The translations under genes and the position numbers were made by a program. 64,000 nt of DNA from Sinimarinibacterium arenosum (GTDB taxonomy: Bacteria; Pseudomonadota; Gammaproteobacteria; Nevskiales; Nevskiaceae). The notes beneath the pieces are model-generated. The model saw only the letters and a list, made by a program, of their open reading frames with translations. It was not told the origin of the DNA and did no database searches. This document shows positions 38,858 to 47,824 of the stretch, one piece after another; positions within the stretch are counted from its first letter, which is position 1, and each line of letters begins with the position of its first letter. The DNA is taken from positions 62,001 to 126,000 of the forward strand of contig NZ_SUKF01000008.1 in assembly GCF_005047655.1 (NCBI RefSeq), in the 5' to 3' direction.

Positions 38858-40246
38858 CTATTTACGCCGACGGATCGCCCAGCGGGTGACGCCGAAGCCG
38901 ATCAGCAACAGCGGCAGCACGCCGATGAAGCCCGCCCAGATCATGATCGAAGCCCAACCCGGCAGATACAGCTGCGTGTCGGGTGCCTTCTTGATGTCGA
39001 TGTTGAGCTGGGCGTCGCGGCTGGCCAGCCACTGCACGATGTTCAGACCGAGCTGCTGGTTGCCGAGCTCGCCGATGTAGGCGTCGGACAGGAAGTCGGC
39101 GTCGCCGATCAGTGCAACGCGTTGCGGATGGCTCTTGTCGTCGACCGCCGGGGTGTTCTCGTCGCCACTTTTCGGCGCGTCGCCTTTGCCGGCATAGGTG
39201 CGGGTCAGCGTCATGCCGATGTTCAGCGGGCCCGGGATGTCAGTCGGATCCAGTTGCACGCGACCGGACTCGATGTCTCCGGTTTCCAGCCACGCCGACT
39301 CGGACGTCTGCAACATCGGTTGCGCGGTCCAGCCTGCAACGGCGCCGGTACTGATCAGCGAACGCACCAGCGGGAACAAGGTGACCATGTCCAGGCCCTG
39401 CGTCACCGGATTGGGCGGATAGCCGACCGCGGCGAAGAAGCCCGGGTGACCGGTACCGAGAATCTGGTATTCCGGCAGGATCGCGTAGCCGTTCTGCCAC
39501 TCGATACCCAGATCCTTGGCGAGGTCGTCCATGCCGGCCGGAAAGTCCGGATCGGCCAGCCACAGCAGGTTGCCGCCGTTCTTGACGTAGTCGCGGATGA
39601 TCTGGATCTCGCCGTCGAGCAGCTTGGAGCTGGGCGAGGCAATGACCAGTTCGCTGGTGTTGTCCGGAATGCTCGGATTCGACACCAGATTCAGGCCCTG
39701 CACTTTCAGACCTTTGTCCTTCAGTGCCTGCGCAAACCGCGCGTACGTGGTCGGGCCTTCACCGGTGATGGGACGTTCGCCATGCCCTTCGAGGAACACG
39801 ACGTACTGATCGCCGGAATACGCCAGTCGCTGCAGCGCGGTGGTGATTGCCTGCTCGGTCGTCTGGCGCAGGTTCTCGCGCCGTCCCTGATATTCGACGA
39901 CGACTTCACCGACGAAGTTGATGTTGAATTCGCGGACTTTCTGCGGCGAAGCGCTGGGGTCGACGAACTGGATCCCGATGTCGGACTTTTCCTTCTTGTA
40001 CTTGCCGAGATCTTCCTCGACCACGCGGCGTGAGTCCGCGCCGCTGGGCTCGAACACATAGAAGGTGACCGGGTCCTTCATCGAGTCGAGCAGTTGCACG
40101 CTCGCTGCGGTCAGGGTGTTGCGCTTGTTGGCCGTCCAGTCCAGTTCGGTCTTGAAGCGGACCGACAGCACGCCGAGCAGCACGATCACGGCGAGGAACA
40201 GCGCGCCGCCGACCAGCTGTTGAATCAGAGTTTGTTTCTTGTTCAT
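38858..40246 (-). CDS. GldG-like ABC transporter auxiliary protein
   Basis: A 462-residue protein with an N-terminal span (LVGGALFLAVIVLLGVLSVR), a periplasmic GldG/IFT52-type domain (VEYQGRRENLRQTTEQAITT; VIASPSSKLLDGEIQII; GGNLLWLADPDFPAG) and a C-terminal span (WASIMIWAGFIGVLPLLLIG). In Bacteroidetes GldG partners GldF and GldA in gliding; in proteobacteria the role is unknown. It lies between the permease and the DUF4340 gene and is probably part of one envelope complex. Confidence 0.88.
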   Translation of the reverse strand: MNKKQTLIQQLVGGALFLAVIVLLGVLSVRFKTELDWTANKRNTLTAASVQLLDSMKDPVTFYVFEPSGADSRRVVEEDLGKYKKEKSDIGIQFVDPSASPQKVREFNINFVGEVVVEYQGRRENLRQTTEQAITTALQRLAYSGDQYVVFLEGHGERPITGEGPTTYARFAQALKDKGLKVQGLNLVSNPSIPDNTSELVIASPSSKLLDGEIQIIRDYVKNGGNLLWLADPDFPAGMDDLAKDLGIEWQNGYAILPEYQILGTGHPGFFAAVGYPPNPVTQGLDMVTLFPLVRSLISTGAVAGWTAQPMLQTSESAWLETGDIESGRVQLDPTDIPGPLNIGMTLTRTYAGKGDAPKSGDENTPAVDDKSHPQRVALIGDADFLSDAYIGELGNQQLGLNIVQWLASRDAQLNIDIKKAPDTQLYLPGWASIMIWAGFIGVLPLLLIGFGVTRWAIRRRK

Positions 40247-40262
40247 GTGTATTGGCCCCTGA

Positions 40263-41006
40263 TCAATTGCGTTCCATGTCCAGCCGCAGTACCGCGAGCC
40301 ATAGGAACAGCGCGGAGAACAGGACGTAGTAGATCGCGTCGGCGGTGTCGAAGACGCCGCGGCGCAGGCTTTCGTAGTGATCGATCAGCGACAGATACGA
40401 GAACACTTCCTTGAACGGGATGCTGTCGTTGTAGCCGAGGATGTTGATCAGCCAGACCACCAGCAGCAGGCCGAAGCTGCCGACCGCGGCGATGGTCGGT
40501 TCACGGGTCAGCGACGACACGAACAGGCCGGCGGCACCAAAGGCCATCATCAGCAGGAACAGCCCGAACAGCCCGGCGGCGATGCGGCCCCAGTCCAGAT
40601 CGGTCGACCAGTTCAGTGACAGCGGCATCAAGGCCATCAGCACCACGATCGCGGCGATGAAGCCGAGCAGGCCGACGAACTTGCCGAGCACGATTTCGGT
40701 CAGCGACACCGGCGCCGAGAACAGCAAGGTGATCGAGCCGGATTTCCGTTCTTCCGAGAACAGCCGCATCGTCATCAGCGGCATGATCAGCAGCAGCAGG
40801 ATCGTGGCAAAGCCATAGAGCGAGCCGCCGATGTAGTCGGAGACGCCGAACTCTTCCCCACTGCCCGGATTGTTGGCGAATTCGACCAGCAGGTTGATGA
40901 AGACGAAACCCATGATGAACTGCACGATCGCCAGCACCGACCAAGCTAGCGGCGACAGGAAGATGCGGCGCATCTCGTAGCGTGCAATGTTGAAAATGTT
41001 GCTCAT
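40263..41006 (-). CDS. ABC-2 type transporter permease (GldF-like)
   Basis: A 247-residue protein with six predicted spans (for example WSVLAIVQFIMGFVFINLLV; FATILLLLIMPLMTMRLF; FVGLLGFIAAIVVLMALMPL). The MRLFSEERKSGSITLLFSAP segment is typical of ABC-2 permeases. It overlaps the ATPase gene by four bases and precedes gldG-like. Confidence 0.9.
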   Translation of the reverse strand: MSNIFNIARYEMRRIFLSPLAWSVLAIVQFIMGFVFINLLVEFANNPGSGEEFGVSDYIGGSLYGFATILLLLIMPLMTMRLFSEERKSGSITLLFSAPVSLTEIVLGKFVGLLGFIAAIVVLMALMPLSLNWSTDLDWGRIAAGLFGLFLLMMAFGAAGLFVSSLTREPTIAAVGSFGLLLVVWLINILGYNDSIPFKEVFSYLSLIDHYESLRRGVFDTADAIYYVLFSALFLWLAVLRLDMERN

Positions 41007-41944
41007 GCGGCGCTCCTGACGTCGTCGCCGGAAGTCAGCTCGACGAAGATTTCTTCCAGGGTGTGGGTTTCGGCGCTGAGCTCGTACAGGCCCCAGTTGC
41101 CCTGCGTGGCGGCTTCGGCGATCGCATCACGCGGATCGGCCTCGGCGGCACAGCTGCAGCGGAAGAGCCCATCACCGAGGGCAGTCACCGACTTGATGCC
41201 GGCGATCCCGGCGAGGGCGCTCTGTTCCGGTGCCCGGCGCAATCCGACCCGCACATTGCGGAAGCGGTCCGAGCGGGTGGCTTCGAGCGAGTCGTTATAG
41301 ACCACGCGGCCGCGCGCGATGATGATCACGCGTCCGCACACCGCCTGCACTTCCGGCAGGATGTGGCTGGACAGGATCACGCTGTGATTCTGGCCGAGCT
41401 GGGTGATCAGGCTGCGGATTTCGCGGATCTGGATCGGGTCCAGGCCGACGGTGGGTTCGTCGAGCACCACCACCGGCGGTCGGTGAATGATGGCCTGCGC
41501 GATGCCGACGCGCTGCTGGAAACCCTTGGACAGGTTGCCGACCAGACGACTGCCGACTTCCGTCAGTCCGCAGTCGCGCTTGGCCGAGTCGACCGCCGCT
41601 TCCCGGTTGGCCTTGGCGACGCCGTGCAGCGTGGCGCAGTAGCGCAGGTACTCGTCGACGGTCAGCTCCGGATACACCGGCGGCTGTTCCGGCAGATAGC
41701 CCAGCGAGCGCTTGGCCGCCTTGGCGTCATCGTGCATCGACTTGCCGCCGATCAGCACCTCGCCTTCCGTGGGCGCCAGGTTGCCGGTCAGCATTTTCAT
41801 CGTGGTGGATTTGCCGGCGCCGTTCGGCCCCAGCAATCCCAGAATCTCCCCCTTCCGCAGCGTCAGACTCAGATTGTCGACAGCTACGGTCGGTCCATAC
41901 CGGCGCGTCAGTCCGCGCGCCTCGATCAGGACTTCGCTTTCCAT
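41003..41944 (-). CDS. ABC transporter ATP-binding protein (GldA-like)
   Basis: A 313-residue ATPase. Walker A GLLGPNGAGKSTTMKML near residue 35, signature LSKGFQQR, Walker B VVVLDEPTVGLDP and H-loop SSHILPE are all present. A ~90-residue C-terminal extension follows, as in GldA/NatA-type exporters. It is first in the four-gene operon running to 37908. Confidence 0.93.
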   Translation of the reverse strand: MESEVLIEARGLTRRYGPTVAVDNLSLTLRKGEILGLLGPNGAGKSTTMKMLTGNLAPTEGEVLIGGKSMHDDAKAAKRSLGYLPEQPPVYPELTVDEYLRYCATLHGVAKANREAAVDSAKRDCGLTEVGSRLVGNLSKGFQQRVGIAQAIIHRPPVVVLDEPTVGLDPIQIREIRSLITQLGQNHSVILSSHILPEVQAVCGRVIIIARGRVVYNDSLEATRSDRFRNVRVGLRRAPEQSALAGIAGIKSVTALGDGLFRCSCAAEADPRDAIAEAATQGNWGLYELSAETHTLEEIFVELTSGDDVRSAA

Positions 41945-42079
41945 GATTTCCTTATTCTTGAGGTGAAGGAAAAAGACAGCGCAGCCTGTGACAGGCTGCG
42001 GATTGATGAGTTCCGACGGCCGGCGATTCTATGCTGTACCGCTACCGGACGTACGTTTGCTCCCCCAATGCCCCCTCAT

Positions 42080-42961
42080 TCAGTAGAAGCGCGGCTGATC
42101 GGGCGGGCGCCGGCGATAGCGCTTGTAGCTCCACCAATATTGCTGTGGCCAGCGCCGGATCACGTCCTCGACGCCGCGATTGAGCGCAGCGACACCGGTT
42201 TCCGGGTCGCCGACGTCGGCCGGCGCCGGGATCAGGTGCAGTGCGTAGCCGCGACCGCGCGGTCTGCGCTCGGCAATGCAGAACCAGACCGGTGCACCGC
42301 TGCGTGCCGCGAGCTTGCTGACCAGCTCGGTGGTATGTGCCGGTATGCCGAACAGCGGCGCGAACTCGCCGGAACCGGGCGGTGGATCATGGTCCGGCAG
42401 GATGCCGATCATCTCCTTGTTCTTCAGCGCTGCGAGCAGGCTTTTCACGCCGGCCCCGGTCGTCGGCACCAAGGCCGCGCCGAGGCGACTGCGGCCCTCG
42501 CGCACCAGCGCATCAAATGCGCCCTTCTGCGGTTTGTACAGCGAGGTCATCGGACCGTTTGCTGAACAGAACAGGCCGGCGAGCTCCCAGGCTCCGATAT
42601 GCGGACACAGCCAGATCACGCCCTTGTCCTGCGCGCGCAGTGCCTCGAGCTGGCGGCGCGCATCCGCGTCTTCGAGCCACGCCCGCAGCTGCGATTCGGG
42701 GCCGAACCACAGCACCGGTGCCTCGATGATGGCCTGCAGCATGTGCACCAGACTGCGTCGCTCGATCTGGCGCCGCTGCATGGCATCGAGATCCGGCAGG
42801 CAGCGTTCGAGATGCAGTCGCGTGATCTGCCGCTGTCGGTTGGGCAGCCATCCCAGCAGCGTGCCGAAGACCGCGGCGACGCCGTGCAACCCAGGCAGCG
42901 GCACGTGGCCGAGCAGTGTCAGCAAGCGGCGCAGCGCCGCCCGGGTCCGGTCTGAGTTCAT
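42080..42961 (-). CDS. Lipid A biosynthesis lauroyl/myristoyl acyltransferase (LpxL/HtrB family)
   Basis: A 293-residue acyltransferase that would add a secondary acyl chain to lipid A precursors at the inner membrane. The catalytic HxxxxE motif is HIGAWE near residue 120, and LGHVPLPGLHGVAAVFGTLLG forms an N-terminal membrane segment. The segments GILPDHDPPPGSGEFAPLFG and WWSYKRYRRRP are typical of the family. It lacks the second-gene context needed to tell LpxL from LpxM. Confidence 0.9.
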   Translation of the reverse strand: MNSDRTRAALRRLLTLLGHVPLPGLHGVAAVFGTLLGWLPNRQRQITRLHLERCLPDLDAMQRRQIERRSLVHMLQAIIEAPVLWFGPESQLRAWLEDADARRQLEALRAQDKGVIWLCPHIGAWELAGLFCSANGPMTSLYKPQKGAFDALVREGRSRLGAALVPTTGAGVKSLLAALKNKEMIGILPDHDPPPGSGEFAPLFGIPAHTTELVSKLAARSGAPVWFCIAERRPRGRGYALHLIPAPADVGDPETGVAALNRGVEDVIRRWPQQYWWSYKRYRRRPPDQPRFY

Positions 42962-42990
42962 GGCGCGCGATTTTGGCCGGGGCGCCGGGC

Positions 42991-43016
42991 AAAAAAAAGC
43001 CCGGCAAATGCCAGGC
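42991..43016 (-). terminator. Leftward intrinsic terminator upstream of the lpxL-type gene
   Basis: Read leftward: GCCTGGC, loop ATTT, GCCGGGC (one U-G pair), then eight T residues. This is a strong intrinsic terminator ending 30 bases before the acyltransferase ATG, with no coding sequence just upstream on this strand. An alternative stem GCCGGGC/GCCCGGC (42984-43005) encloses the A/T tract. Confidence 0.65.
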
Positions 43017-43038
43017 CTGAATTTAGGGAGGAAAAACC

Positions 43039-43155
43039 ATGTGTATTGCCGCTGCGATACGATGGCAACGCCTCGACAACACGGCGCCAGTGTGCGGACT
43101 GAGCGGGGCGCTGGATGTCGGCGCAGTCACCACCGCCCACGTAAGAAATTTCTGA
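43039..43155 (+). CDS. Possible 38-residue small protein upstream of dtd
   Basis: An ATG seven bases after a GGAGG ribosome-binding site opens a 38-codon frame (MCIAAAIRWQRLDNTAPVCG, then LSGALDVGAVTTAHVRNF) ending six bases before dtd. The ribosome-binding site is among the best in the window. No family is recognised. On the opposite strand the same GGGAGG reads CCTCCC just before a terminator, so the conserved feature could instead belong to a leftward small RNA. Confidence 0.3.
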   Translation: MCIAAAIRWQRLDNTAPVCGLSGALDVGAVTTAHVRNF

Positions 43156-43161
43156 TATTGA

Positions 43162-43602
43162 ATGATCGGTATGTTGCAGCGGGTGACCTGGGCCGAGGTG
43201 CGGATCCAGGATGAGATCGTCGGGCGGATCGGGCCGGGCTTGCTGGTGCTGGTCGGCGTTCAGCGCGGCGACGGCACCGCGCAGGTGGAGCGGCTGCTGG
43301 AGCGGTTGCTGAGCTATCGGGTGTTTGCAGACGATGCCGGACGCATGAATCGCAGTCTGCGCGATACCGGGGGTGGTCTGCTGCTCGTCCCGCAGTTCAC
43401 CTTGGCCGCGGATACTGACAAGGGCACGCGCGCAGGGTTCTCACGCGCGGCCGAACCGGCGCAGGCGCAGGCACTGTTCGAGGCTTTGGTCGACCGGGCC
43501 CGGCACCAGCATGCCGAGGTGGCGGCAGGCCGGTTCGGCGCGGATATGCAGGTTGGCCTGGTCAACGACGGTCCGGTGACCTTCTGGCTGGAGGCGCGTT
43601 AG
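43162..43602 (+). CDS. dtd: D-aminoacyl-tRNA deacylase
   Basis: Dtd hydrolyses D-amino acids (and Gly from tRNA-Ala) off mischarged tRNAs. The 146-residue protein starts MIGMLQRVTWAEVRI, has VPQFTLAADTDKGTRAGF in place of the usual SQFTL segment, and the GPVT proofreading motif in NDGPVTFWLE. The Ser normally preceding QFTL is Pro here, a minor variant. Length is normal. Confidence 0.95.
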   Translation: MIGMLQRVTWAEVRIQDEIVGRIGPGLLVLVGVQRGDGTAQVERLLERLLSYRVFADDAGRMNRSLRDTGGGLLLVPQFTLAADTDKGTRAGFSRAAEPAQAQALFEALVDRARHQHAEVAAGRFGADMQVGLVNDGPVTFWLEAR

Positions 43603-43768
43603 CGTCGATAGCGCCAGCTGATGCGAGGGCCGCGCGTGCAGGTTCTGTCCCGCCGTTGCGGTGATGCTGGAACCCCGAATCCCGGCGGTCCGGGCGAGAA
43701 GCCTGAGCGGTGGTTCAAATCCGCGCAGGCCGGGAGTACCATTGGCGCCCCTTTTGCCCGGGCCGGCC

Positions 43769-44362
43769 ATGCCAGCACGCACTGCCAGCGTCGAACGCGT
43801 CACTCAGGAGACGCAGATCCGCGTCGAGGTCAACCTCGACGGGACCGGCGTTGCGCGTTTCGAAACCGGCATTCCGTTCCTCGACCACATGCTGGATCAG
43901 GTGGCGCGGCATGGTCTGATCGACATCACGGTCGAGTGCAAGGGTGATCGCCACATCGATGACCACCACTCGGTCGAAGATATCGGCATCACGCTGGGCA
44001 TGGCGATCGACAAGGCGGTCGGTGACAAGAAGGGGCTGGTCCGTTACGGCCATAGTTATGTGCCGCTGGACGAGGCGTTGTCGCGGGTGGTGATCGACCT
44101 GTCGGGTCGGCCGGGGCTGGAGTACACCCTCGAATTCCCGCGTGCGCGTATCGGTGAATTTGACGTCGACCTGTTCCGCGAATTTTTCCAGGGTTTCGTC
44201 AATCACTCGAAAACCACCCTGCACATCGACAATCTGCGCGGGCGCAATGCCCACCACATCATTGAAACCGTGTTCAAGGCGTTCGGCCGTGCCCTGCGCA
44301 TGGCCGTGACGGTCGACCCGCGCATGGGCGACCGCACGCCGTCGACCAAGGGCAGCCTCTAG
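43769..44362 (+). CDS. hisB: Imidazoleglycerol-phosphate dehydratase
   Basis: HisB catalyses the sixth step of histidine synthesis. The 197-residue monofunctional form (no phosphatase domain) has [28 protein letters not shown] and [20 protein letters not shown], the His/Glu-rich manganese-binding repeats. The start [17 protein letters not shown] is taken as nearest the conserved domain. It is first of hisB-hisH-hisA-hisF-hisE. The upstream 166 bases show a GGTTCAAATCC element that looks like a tRNA T-loop but no tRNA. Confidence 0.96.
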   Translation: MPARTASVERVTQETQIRVEVNLDGTGVARFETGIPFLDHMLDQVARHGLIDITVECKGDRHIDDHHSVEDIGITLGMAIDKAVGDKKGLVRYGHSYVPLDEALSRVVIDLSGRPGLEYTLEFPRARIGEFDVDLFREFFQGFVNHSKTTLHIDNLRGRNAHHIIETVFKAFGRALRMAVTVDPRMGDRTPSTKGSL

Positions 44363-44406
44363 TTCGGCCGCTTCCGGTCGACGATCCACCTGCGACACCA
44401 CTCCTT

Positions 44407-45045
44407 ATGGCAGCAGCAATCGGCGTCATCGACTACGGCATGGGCAACCTGCACTCGCTCGGCAAGGCGCTTGAGCGCGTGTCGTCGTCGACCCGCGTGG
44501 TGATCAGCTACGACCCTGAAGAATTGCTGGCCTGCGATCGCATCGTGCTGCCGGGTGTCGGTGGCGTGCGTGAGTGCATGAACGAGCTGCGCCGGCTCGA
44601 ACTCAATGAGATGGTGGTCGAAGCCGCGCGGACCAAGCCGATGCTGGGCATCTGCCTGGGCATGCAGGTGATGCTGGAGTGGAGCGACGAGAACGAAGGC
44701 GTACCGGCGCTGGGACTGTTCCCCGGCAAGGTGCAGCGCTTCCCCGAGCCGCCGGCCGACGCCCCCGAGCGGCTGAAAGTACCGCACATGGGCTGGAATC
44801 AGGTCAAACAGTCGCGCCCGCACCCGATCTGGGCCGGGGTGCCGGATGAGTCCTGGTTCTATTTCGTGCACAGCTATTACGCCAAGCCGGTCAATCCGGA
44901 CCATGTACTGGGCACATCCGAGTACACGCATGAGTTTGCTGCTGCCATTGCGCGCGACAACATCGTGGCGTTCCAGTTTCACCCGGAAAAGTCTCAAAAC
45001 CTGGGCATGATGCTGTTGGCCAACTTTTCCCATTGGGCCCCGTAG
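44407..45045 (+). CDS. hisH: Imidazole glycerol phosphate synthase, glutaminase subunit
   Basis: HisH releases ammonia from glutamine for HisF. The 212-residue class I amidotransferase has the nucleophile Cys in GICLGMQVMLEWS, an oxyanion segment LPGVGGVRECMNEL, and the His/Glu pair in FQFHPEKSQ. It lies 44 bases after hisB. Confidence 0.97.
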   Translation: MAAAIGVIDYGMGNLHSLGKALERVSSSTRVVISYDPEELLACDRIVLPGVGGVRECMNELRRLELNEMVVEAARTKPMLGICLGMQVMLEWSDENEGVPALGLFPGKVQRFPEPPADAPERLKVPHMGWNQVKQSRPHPIWAGVPDESWFYFVHSYYAKPVNPDHVLGTSEYTHEFAAAIARDNIVAFQFHPEKSQNLGMMLLANFSHWAP

Positions 45046-45223
45046 ATCGCGTATATCGTTAAAATTGCCCGACAACGGCCCTTCCCGGGGTACGGCGGCT
45101 TGCCAGCGCCGCACCAATTGAGGCAGAGTTCAGCCCAGTCAGGAAACCGACGAAACGCTTCTTCCCAAGCACGGGCCGACATCCAGTTCACTACCGCCTC
45201 CACCTGACCATAGCCGCAGTCCG

Positions 45224-45952
45224 ATGCTGTTGATTCCCGCGATTGATCTCAAGGGTGGCCAGTGCGTACGTCTACGCCAGGGCCGCATGGATGATGTGAC
45301 CATTTTCTCCGGTGATCCGGTGACGATGGCCAAGAAATGGGCCGACGAGGGGGCGGAACGGCTGCATGTCGTTGACCTTGACGGTGCGGTCAAAGGCCAG
45401 CCGATGAACATCAAGGTGGTCGAGGAAATCGTTGCGGCCATCGATATCCCGGTCCAGGTCGGCGGCGGTATCCGCGACGAAGAAACCGTGCAGCGCTACC
45501 TGAATTCGGGCGTGCAGTACGTGATCATCGGCACCAAGGCCGTCAACGCCCCGCATTTCCTGCACGACCTCTGCCTGGAATTCCCGCGCCACATCATCGT
45601 CAGCCTGGACGCCAAGGATGGGCGCGTCGCTCTCAATGGCTGGGCCAAGCTGACCGGGCATGACGTCATCGAGACCGCAATTCACTGTGAGCGTGATGGT
45701 GTCGAGGCGATTGTCTACACCGATATCGCGCGCGATGGCATGCTGCAGGGCTTCAACGTTGAAGCCACGCGCAACCTGGCGCGCTCGCTGAAGACGCCGG
45801 TGCTGGCGTCCGGTGGTGTCAGCAGCCTCGACGATATCCGCGCGCTGGCCGAGCTGGAGCCCGATGGCGTCGCCGGTGCCGTGATCGGCCGTGCGATCTA
45901 TGAAGGCCGGCTCGATTTCAAAGAAGCGATGAAGATCGCCCGCGGCGGCTGA
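45224..45952 (+). CDS. hisA: ProFAR isomerase
   Basis: HisA opens the phosphoribosyl ring of ProFAR by an Amadori rearrangement. The 242-residue TIM barrel starts [20 protein letters not shown], with the catalytic Asp in PAIDLKGG and a second in [10 protein letters not shown]; phosphate-binding GGI and SGGVSS segments are present. A 178-base gap without a gene separates it from hisH. Confidence 0.97.
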   Translation: MLLIPAIDLKGGQCVRLRQGRMDDVTIFSGDPVTMAKKWADEGAERLHVVDLDGAVKGQPMNIKVVEEIVAAIDIPVQVGGGIRDEETVQRYLNSGVQYVIIGTKAVNAPHFLHDLCLEFPRHIIVSLDAKDGRVALNGWAKLTGHDVIETAIHCERDGVEAIVYTDIARDGMLQGFNVEATRNLARSLKTPVLASGGVSSLDDIRALAELEPDGVAGAVIGRAIYEGRLDFKEAMKIARGG

Positions 45953-46025
45953 TTCGTCGTCGAGCTGCGTCCGCCGAACCTTACGCTGCGACTGCGCTCG
46001 CTCCTTTCCTTATCGCTGGGTTCCC

Positions 46026-46796
46026 ATGCTCGCCAAACGCATTATTCCCTGCCTGGACATTGACCGCGGTCGCGTGGTCAAGGGCGTCAAGTTCGAGGAT
46101 ATCCAGGATGCCGGGGATCCGGTCGAGGTTGCGCGCAAGTACGACTACCAGGGTGCCGACGAGCTGGTGTTTCTCGACATCACCGCCAGCCACGAAGACC
46201 GGCCGACGCTGTTCCACACGGTTGAGCAGGTTGCTCGGGAAATCTACATTCCGCTGACCGTGGGTGGCGGTGTACGCAGCTGCGCCGATGTCCGCGCGCT
46301 GCTGTCTGCCGGGGCCGACAAGGTCAGCATCAATACCGCCGCGGTCGAGCGCCCCGAGCTGGTGACCGAAGCCGGCAGTCGCTACGGCGTCCAGTGCATT
46401 GTTGTGGCGATCGATGCCAAGCGGGTCAACAAGAAGAAAGAGCCGCTGCGCTGGGAGGTGTTCACTCATGGCGGCCGCCGCGCTACCGGACTCGATGCGA
46501 TCGAGTGGGCCGCAAAGATGGTCAAGTACGGCGCCGGTGAACTGCTGGTGACGAGCATGGACCGCGACGGCACCAAGGCTGGTTATGACAATGAGCTGCT
46601 CAAGGCGATATCCGATGCCGTGTCGGTACCGCTGATCGCGTCCGGCGGCGTCGGTACGCTCGAGCACCTGTATCAGGGATTCAGCGTAGGTTGCGCCGAC
46701 GCGGTCCTGGCCGCCAGCATCTTCCATCAGGGCACGCACACCGTCGGCGAAGCCAAGGCGTATCTGGAAAACAAGGGTATCCGCGTCCGTCGCTGA
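46026..46796 (+). CDS. hisF: Imidazole glycerol phosphate synthase, cyclase subunit
   Basis: HisF joins PRFAR and ammonia to give imidazole glycerol phosphate and AICAR. The 256-residue TIM barrel starts [20 protein letters not shown], with catalytic Asp in CLDID and in [13 protein letters not shown]. The usual paralog of HisA; 73 bases separate them. Confidence 0.97.
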   Translation: MLAKRIIPCLDIDRGRVVKGVKFEDIQDAGDPVEVARKYDYQGADELVFLDITASHEDRPTLFHTVEQVAREIYIPLTVGGGVRSCADVRALLSAGADKVSINTAAVERPELVTEAGSRYGVQCIVVAIDAKRVNKKKEPLRWEVFTHGGRRATGLDAIEWAAKMVKYGAGELLVTSMDRDGTKAGYDNELLKAISDAVSVPLIASGGVGTLEHLYQGFSVGCADAVLAASIFHQGTHTVGEAKAYLENKGIRVRR

Positions 46797-46846
46797 AGCG
46801 TCACGAGGACTGGCGTACACTGAGCGACCGCCAGTCATTCGAAACC

Positions 46847-47185
46847 ATGAGCCCCGAGACCCAGACCACCGACGTACTCGCCGCGCTGTATAGCGTGCTG
46901 CAGTCGCGCAAAGCGGCCGATCCGGCGGCGTCGTACGTTTCCAGTCTGTATGCCAAGGGGACTGATGCGATCCTGAAGAAGATCGGCGAAGAAGCTGCGG
47001 AGACGCTGATCGCAGCCAAGAATGGCGACGACACCCCGCTGATGCATGAATTGGCGGATTTGTGGTTTCACACGCTGGTGCTGATGGCCCATCGGGATCT
47101 GCCGTTGTCGCGGCTGACCGACGAACTGCAGCGCCGCTTCGGTACTTCGGGCCACGCTGAAAAGGCTGCCCGATCGAAATCGTGA
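46847..47185 (+). CDS. hisE: Phosphoribosyl-ATP diphosphatase
   Basis: HisE converts PR-ATP to PR-AMP, step two of histidine synthesis. The 112-residue protein has [20 protein letters not shown] and [14 protein letters not shown], the MazG-like Glu-rich core. The partner cyclohydrolase HisI, often fused or adjacent, is not found between hisF and hisE or elsewhere in the window. It joins the his genes to tatABC, with tatA 10 bases on. Confidence 0.93.
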   Translation: MSPETQTTDVLAALYSVLQSRKAADPAASYVSSLYAKGTDAILKKIGEEAAETLIAAKNGDDTPLMHELADLWFHTLVLMAHRDLPLSRLTDELQRRFGTSGHAEKAARSKS

Positions 47186-47195
47186 GGTTAGGACT

Positions 47196-47432
47196 ATGGG
47201 TTCTCTGAGCATTGGACACTGGCTGATCGTATTGGTCATTGTGCTGTTGATCTTCGGCACCAAGAAGCTGCGCAACCTTGGTGGCGATCTCGGTGGTGCG
47301 ATCAAGAACTTCAAGCAGTCGATGCGGGAAGGCGAAGGCGAAGCCGAGCAGTCCATCAATCAGCTGTCGTCGAACGCCGACGCGACCAAGAAGGTCGAAC
47401 CGCAGACCCAAAGTCAGAACGACAAGGTCTGA
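47196..47432 (+). CDS. tatA: Twin-arginine translocase subunit TatA
   Basis: TatA forms the size-variable Tat pore. The 78-residue protein has the N-terminal span [20 protein letters not shown], the [14 protein letters not shown] hinge, and an amphipathic helix followed by a charged tail. Start MGSLSIGHW is standard. tatB and tatC follow. Confidence 0.95.
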   Translation: MGSLSIGHWLIVLVIVLLIFGTKKLRNLGGDLGGAIKNFKQSMREGEGEAEQSINQLSSNADATKKVEPQTQSQNDKV

Positions 47433-47470
47433 GCGCCTACCCGGACGCGATCTGACGGTCGCGGGTGCCT

Positions 47471-47821
47471 ATGTTCGATATCGGCTTCTCCGAACTGCTG
47501 ATCTGCTTCATCATCGCGCTGGTGGTGCTGGGGCCAGAAAAGATGCCGGGCCTCGCGCGCACGATCGGGCGCTGGACGGGGCAGGCACGTGGCTATCTGC
47601 GCAATCTCACGGCGGAGCTGGACCGTGAGGCCAAACTGGCCGATCTGAAGCAGCAGCTGGAAGACGCCAAGCGCGCCGTGCGTGGCGAAACGCAGTCACT
47701 GCAGGACACGGTCAAGAACGTCGTTGCCGATGTGCAGAAGGCGGCGCCGTCAAAAGCAACGGAACCGTCGACACCGGCGCAATCGCCGCCCACTCCGCCC
47801 TCGCCCCCACCAGAAGCCTGA
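47471..47821 (+). CDS. tatB: Twin-arginine translocase subunit TatB
   Basis: TatB joins TatC in the signal-peptide receptor. The 116-residue protein starts MFDIGFSELLICFIIALVVL, then GPEKMPGLARTIGRW, and ends in a Pro-rich tail (PAQSPPTPPSPPPEA). The ATG at 47471 gives the standard start; a GTG two codons upstream is ignored. Confidence 0.95.
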   Translation: MFDIGFSELLICFIIALVVLGPEKMPGLARTIGRWTGQARGYLRNLTAELDREAKLADLKQQLEDAKRAVRGETQSLQDTVKNVVADVQKAAPSKATEPSTPAQSPPTPPSPPPEA

Positions 47822-47824
47822 TCC

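Noticed and set aside
43690-43760. tRNA-like T-loop GGTTCAAATCC upstream of hisB
   Set aside because: Only four weak stem pairs form, and no acceptor, D-arm, anticodon arm or CCA fits around it.
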